7,075 bases of DNA. Origin: Opitutaceae bacterium (GTDB lineage: Bacteria > Verrucomicrobiota > Verrucomicrobiae > Opitutales > Opitutaceae). Made by a program: the position numbers and the translations under genes. Of this stretch, positions 5,692-7,075 are shown piece after piece. Positions within the stretch are counted from its first letter, which is position 1. The number at the start of each line of letters is the position of its first letter. The notes under the pieces were generated by a model. The model did no database searches and was not told the origin of the DNA. It was given only the letters and a program-made list of their open reading frames with translations. The stretch spans positions 1-7,075 of the forward strand of contig JAISAX010000713.1 of NCBI GenBank assembly GCA_031266495.1. Direction: 5' to 3'.

Positions 5692-6453
5692 ATGAAACTG
5701 AAACCAGTCAAAAACGCCGCCTTTACCCTTACCGAATTGCTCACCGTGATTGCCATTATAGGCATCCTGGCGGCGATTATCATTCCGGCCACCGGACATA
5801 TCCGCGAGACGGCGCGCAACGCGCAATGCATTTCCAACCTGCGGCAACTCGCCCAATCCATCCTCCTCTACGCCAGCGATAACCGCGATCGCCTGCCGCC
5901 AACCTACGACACCCGCGACGCCAACGGCACCGCCGAATACAACGGAGTGGACACAAAAACCACCGCCTGGTGGCTGGAAGTTTATCCCGCATACTGCTCC
6001 GCCACCTCCGTTTTCAAATGTCCCGCTGACGCGACCGGTTTTGACAATACCACCCCGCCGCCGACCTTCACCGCGCACAACGGTCAAACCGTGCAAAACG
6101 GCAAAGTTTCCTACGGCGCAACCGGCGTGGACTATACATACAGCGGCGGGCAAGGCGACTGGAAAGCATTTGGCAAAAACCTTTCCGTCTTTTCCATCCC
6201 CTCGCGCACGCTGATCCTGTGCGATCTCCATCGCTCCAGGCTTCAACTCAAGGAAACGTGGTGTGGAAACTGGCCCCGTCATGTTAGCGACGACGGCACG
6301 AACGATATAAACATATTCCCGCACTCCGGCGGCAAAACCAACCTCGCCTTTCTCGACGCCCATGTCGCCTCGATGACCAAACCCGACCTCACCGCCGCAA
6401 CCACCGATGGACGAATCAAATACGGCCTCGGAAACAAAAACAAAACACCATAA
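5692..6453 (+). CDS. Prepilin-type N-terminal cleavage/methylation domain protein (pseudopilin-like)
   Basis: A 253-residue protein with a type IV/type II secretion prepilin N-terminus. The short basic leader MKLKPVKNAA is followed by FTLTELLTVIAIIGILAAII, with Phe11 as the first mature residue and Glu15 as the conserved Glu at position +5. Prepilin peptidase normally cuts after Gly; here Ala10 stands at that position, which is less common. The rest is the Verrucomicrobia/Planctomycetes layout: a long helix (ARNAQCISNLRQLAQSILLYASDN, 41-64), FKCPAD (108-113), and HSGGKTNLAFLDAHV (211-225), which corresponds to the common H-x-G-x-N-x-x-F-x-DGH motif with DA in place of DG. Such proteins occur in large numbers in these genomes and their function is mostly unknown; a role in a pseudopilus or as an anchored surface protein is inferred. 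The gap of 15 bp to the beta-helix gene suggests co-transcription. No Shine-Dalgarno; TCCCGTC precedes the start. Confidence 0.92.
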   Translation: MKLKPVKNAAFTLTELLTVIAIIGILAAIIIPATGHIRETARNAQCISNLRQLAQSILLYASDNRDRLPPTYDTRDANGTAEYNGVDTKTTAWWLEVYPAYCSATSVFKCPADATGFDNTTPPPTFTAHNGQTVQNGKVSYGATGVDYTYSGGQGDWKAFGKNLSVFSIPSRTLILCDLHRSRLQLKETWCGNWPRHVSDDGTNDINIFPHSGGKTNLAFLDAHVASMTKPDLTAATTDGRIKYGLGNKNKTP

Positions 6454-6460
6454 CTGTATC

Positions 6461-6511
6461 CACTCCGAAGGCTCACTCCGAAGGTAGGGGCTTCGCAAGC
6501 GAAGCCCCTGC
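6461..6511. repeat. REP-like element: direct repeat plus strong hairpin
   Basis: CACTCCGAAGG occurs twice with a 13-bp period (6461-6471 and 6474-6484). It is followed by an almost perfect hairpin: GGGGCTTCGC (6487-6496) pairs with GCGAAGCCCC (6499-6508) around AA, and the stem extends outward by A-T, a T-G wobble and G-C to 6484-6511. It starts 8 bp after the pseudopilin stop. No T run follows, so it is not a textbook intrinsic terminator, but so stable a stem could protect the 3' end or reduce read-through to the next gene. Confidence 0.75.
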
Positions 6512-6573
6512 GAGGGGCGCCGCGTAACATTCGTGGACAATAAAAACAAATTGATCATTAACAATTCGGGAAA

Positions 6574-7075
6574 ATGCCAAAAAACCATAAATCCCTCTGT
6601 CAGCTCATTTGCGGTGCGGGAATCATGCTATTATTACCGCTGTCGCCGGGCGCCACTGTCGCAGACGCCGCCACGCAAACAGACAAACCGAAATTCGTCC
6701 TGACAAATCTTTCCGATTTGGGAAAAGTTGCGACATTAAACACAAACACAAATACAAACGCGGTCGAATTGCTTGCCGATTCACTCGTTATCAACACGGT
6801 AAAAATCGACACTACAAAACCCTTTGTTCCGCTCGCGACAAAGCCCGGTTTGCTAAAACCCGACACCGATTATACAGTGCGGCTCACTTACAAACTCACC
6901 CCAGGCGACATCTCGCAGCTTCCCTACCTGAAACTTGTTGCGACCGACGGAAAACACCAATGGCGCGACATCACCCGTCACCTCGGCGCGTCAAAACCCG
7001 ATTCTTTTGTCAAAATGAATTTCCGGACGCCTCCCGGTGCCCCGAATAGCATCGTCAAACTTGAAGCCAACGGCG
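6574..7075 (+). CDS. Secreted protein of unknown function, partial (C-terminus outside the window)
   Basis: An uninterrupted frame starts at the ATG at 6574 and is still open at the window end, giving 167 codons. It opens MPKNHKSLCQLICGAGIML, then LLPLSPGATVADA, a signal peptide with likely cleavage near TVA-DA (28-32). The mature part begins with FVLTNLSDLGKVATL, then NTNTNTNA (56-63), and continues as alternating beta-like segments: SLVINTVKI, TDYTVRLTYKLTPGD (98-112), YLKLVATDGKHQWRDI and DSFVKMNFRTPPGAPNSIVKLEA. This looks like an N-terminal beta-sandwich, such as often precedes a catalytic domain in secreted polysaccharide-active enzymes, but no domain is recognised. Codon use is more A/T-rich (ACA, AAA, AAC) than in the upstream genes. 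A weak CGGGAAA precedes the start. It lies 120 bp after the pseudopilin gene, across the REP-like hairpin, in the same direction. Confidence 0.75.
   Translation, partial: MPKNHKSLCQLICGAGIMLLLPLSPGATVADAATQTDKPKFVLTNLSDLGKVATLNTNTNTNAVELLADSLVINTVKIDTTKPFVPLATKPGLLKPDTDYTVRLTYKLTPGDISQLPYLKLVATDGKHQWRDITRHLGASKPDSFVKMNFRTPPGAPNSIVKLEANG

Noticed and set aside
6487..6508. Rho-independent terminator
   Set aside because: The stem is strong, but the following bases are TGCGAGGGG rather than a T run, on either strand.
5656..6588. 310-codon minus-strand frame opposite the pseudopilin gene
   Set aside because: The plus-strand product has an unmistakable prepilin N-terminus; the antisense frame is Gly/Val-rich shadow.
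6609..7049. 146-codon plus-strand frame rich in Arg/His/Lys
   Set aside because: It is out of frame with the signal-peptide protein that starts at 6574 and stays open to the window end; the latter has far more protein-like content.

Overview
The window reads as GC-rich chromosome of a verrucomicrobium, most likely an Opitutaceae-type organism of the kind found in termite guts. This is inferred from the mix of genes: a GH29 alpha-fucosidase, an exosortase-sorted PEP-CTERM protein, a short prepilin-type secreted protein of the Verrucomicrobia/Planctomycetes style, and interspersed palindromic repeats. The taxonomy was not tested by any search. None of the seven starts has a good Shine-Dalgarno sequence.

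Left part (1-1193): after a C-rich tract at the window edge, a minus-strand gene (65-730) encodes an uncharacterised 221-residue protein. Its upstream region holds a 210-bp array of 21-bp units (818-1027), each built around a GGA-N4-TCC palindrome. This is the most unusual object in the window and is best considered together with the orphan gene beside it.

Middle (1194-3695): a GH29 alpha-L-fucosidase without a signal peptide (1194-2681, plus) converges on a SufE-like sulfur-acceptor gene (2833-3255, minus). The gap between them holds three palindromes that share a GGA centre. Upstream of sufE lies what looks like the last ~55 codons of a lost minus-strand gene (3366-3538), which stops exactly at a 42-bp G-rich tract (3539-3580). 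That tract may be a recombination or assembly junction.

Right part (3696-7075): a plus-strand cluster of envelope or secreted proteins. It contains a PEP-CTERM surface protein (3696-4517), a secreted right-handed parallel beta-helix protein (4555-5676, GTG start), a pseudopilin-like protein (5692-6453) and, after a REP-like hairpin, the first 167 codons of another secreted protein that runs off the window (6574-7075). The first three are spaced 37 and 15 bp apart and probably form an operon. All four carry export signals, so the cluster points to a cell-surface or extracellular function, plausibly contact with polysaccharide. The exact role cannot be read from the sequence.
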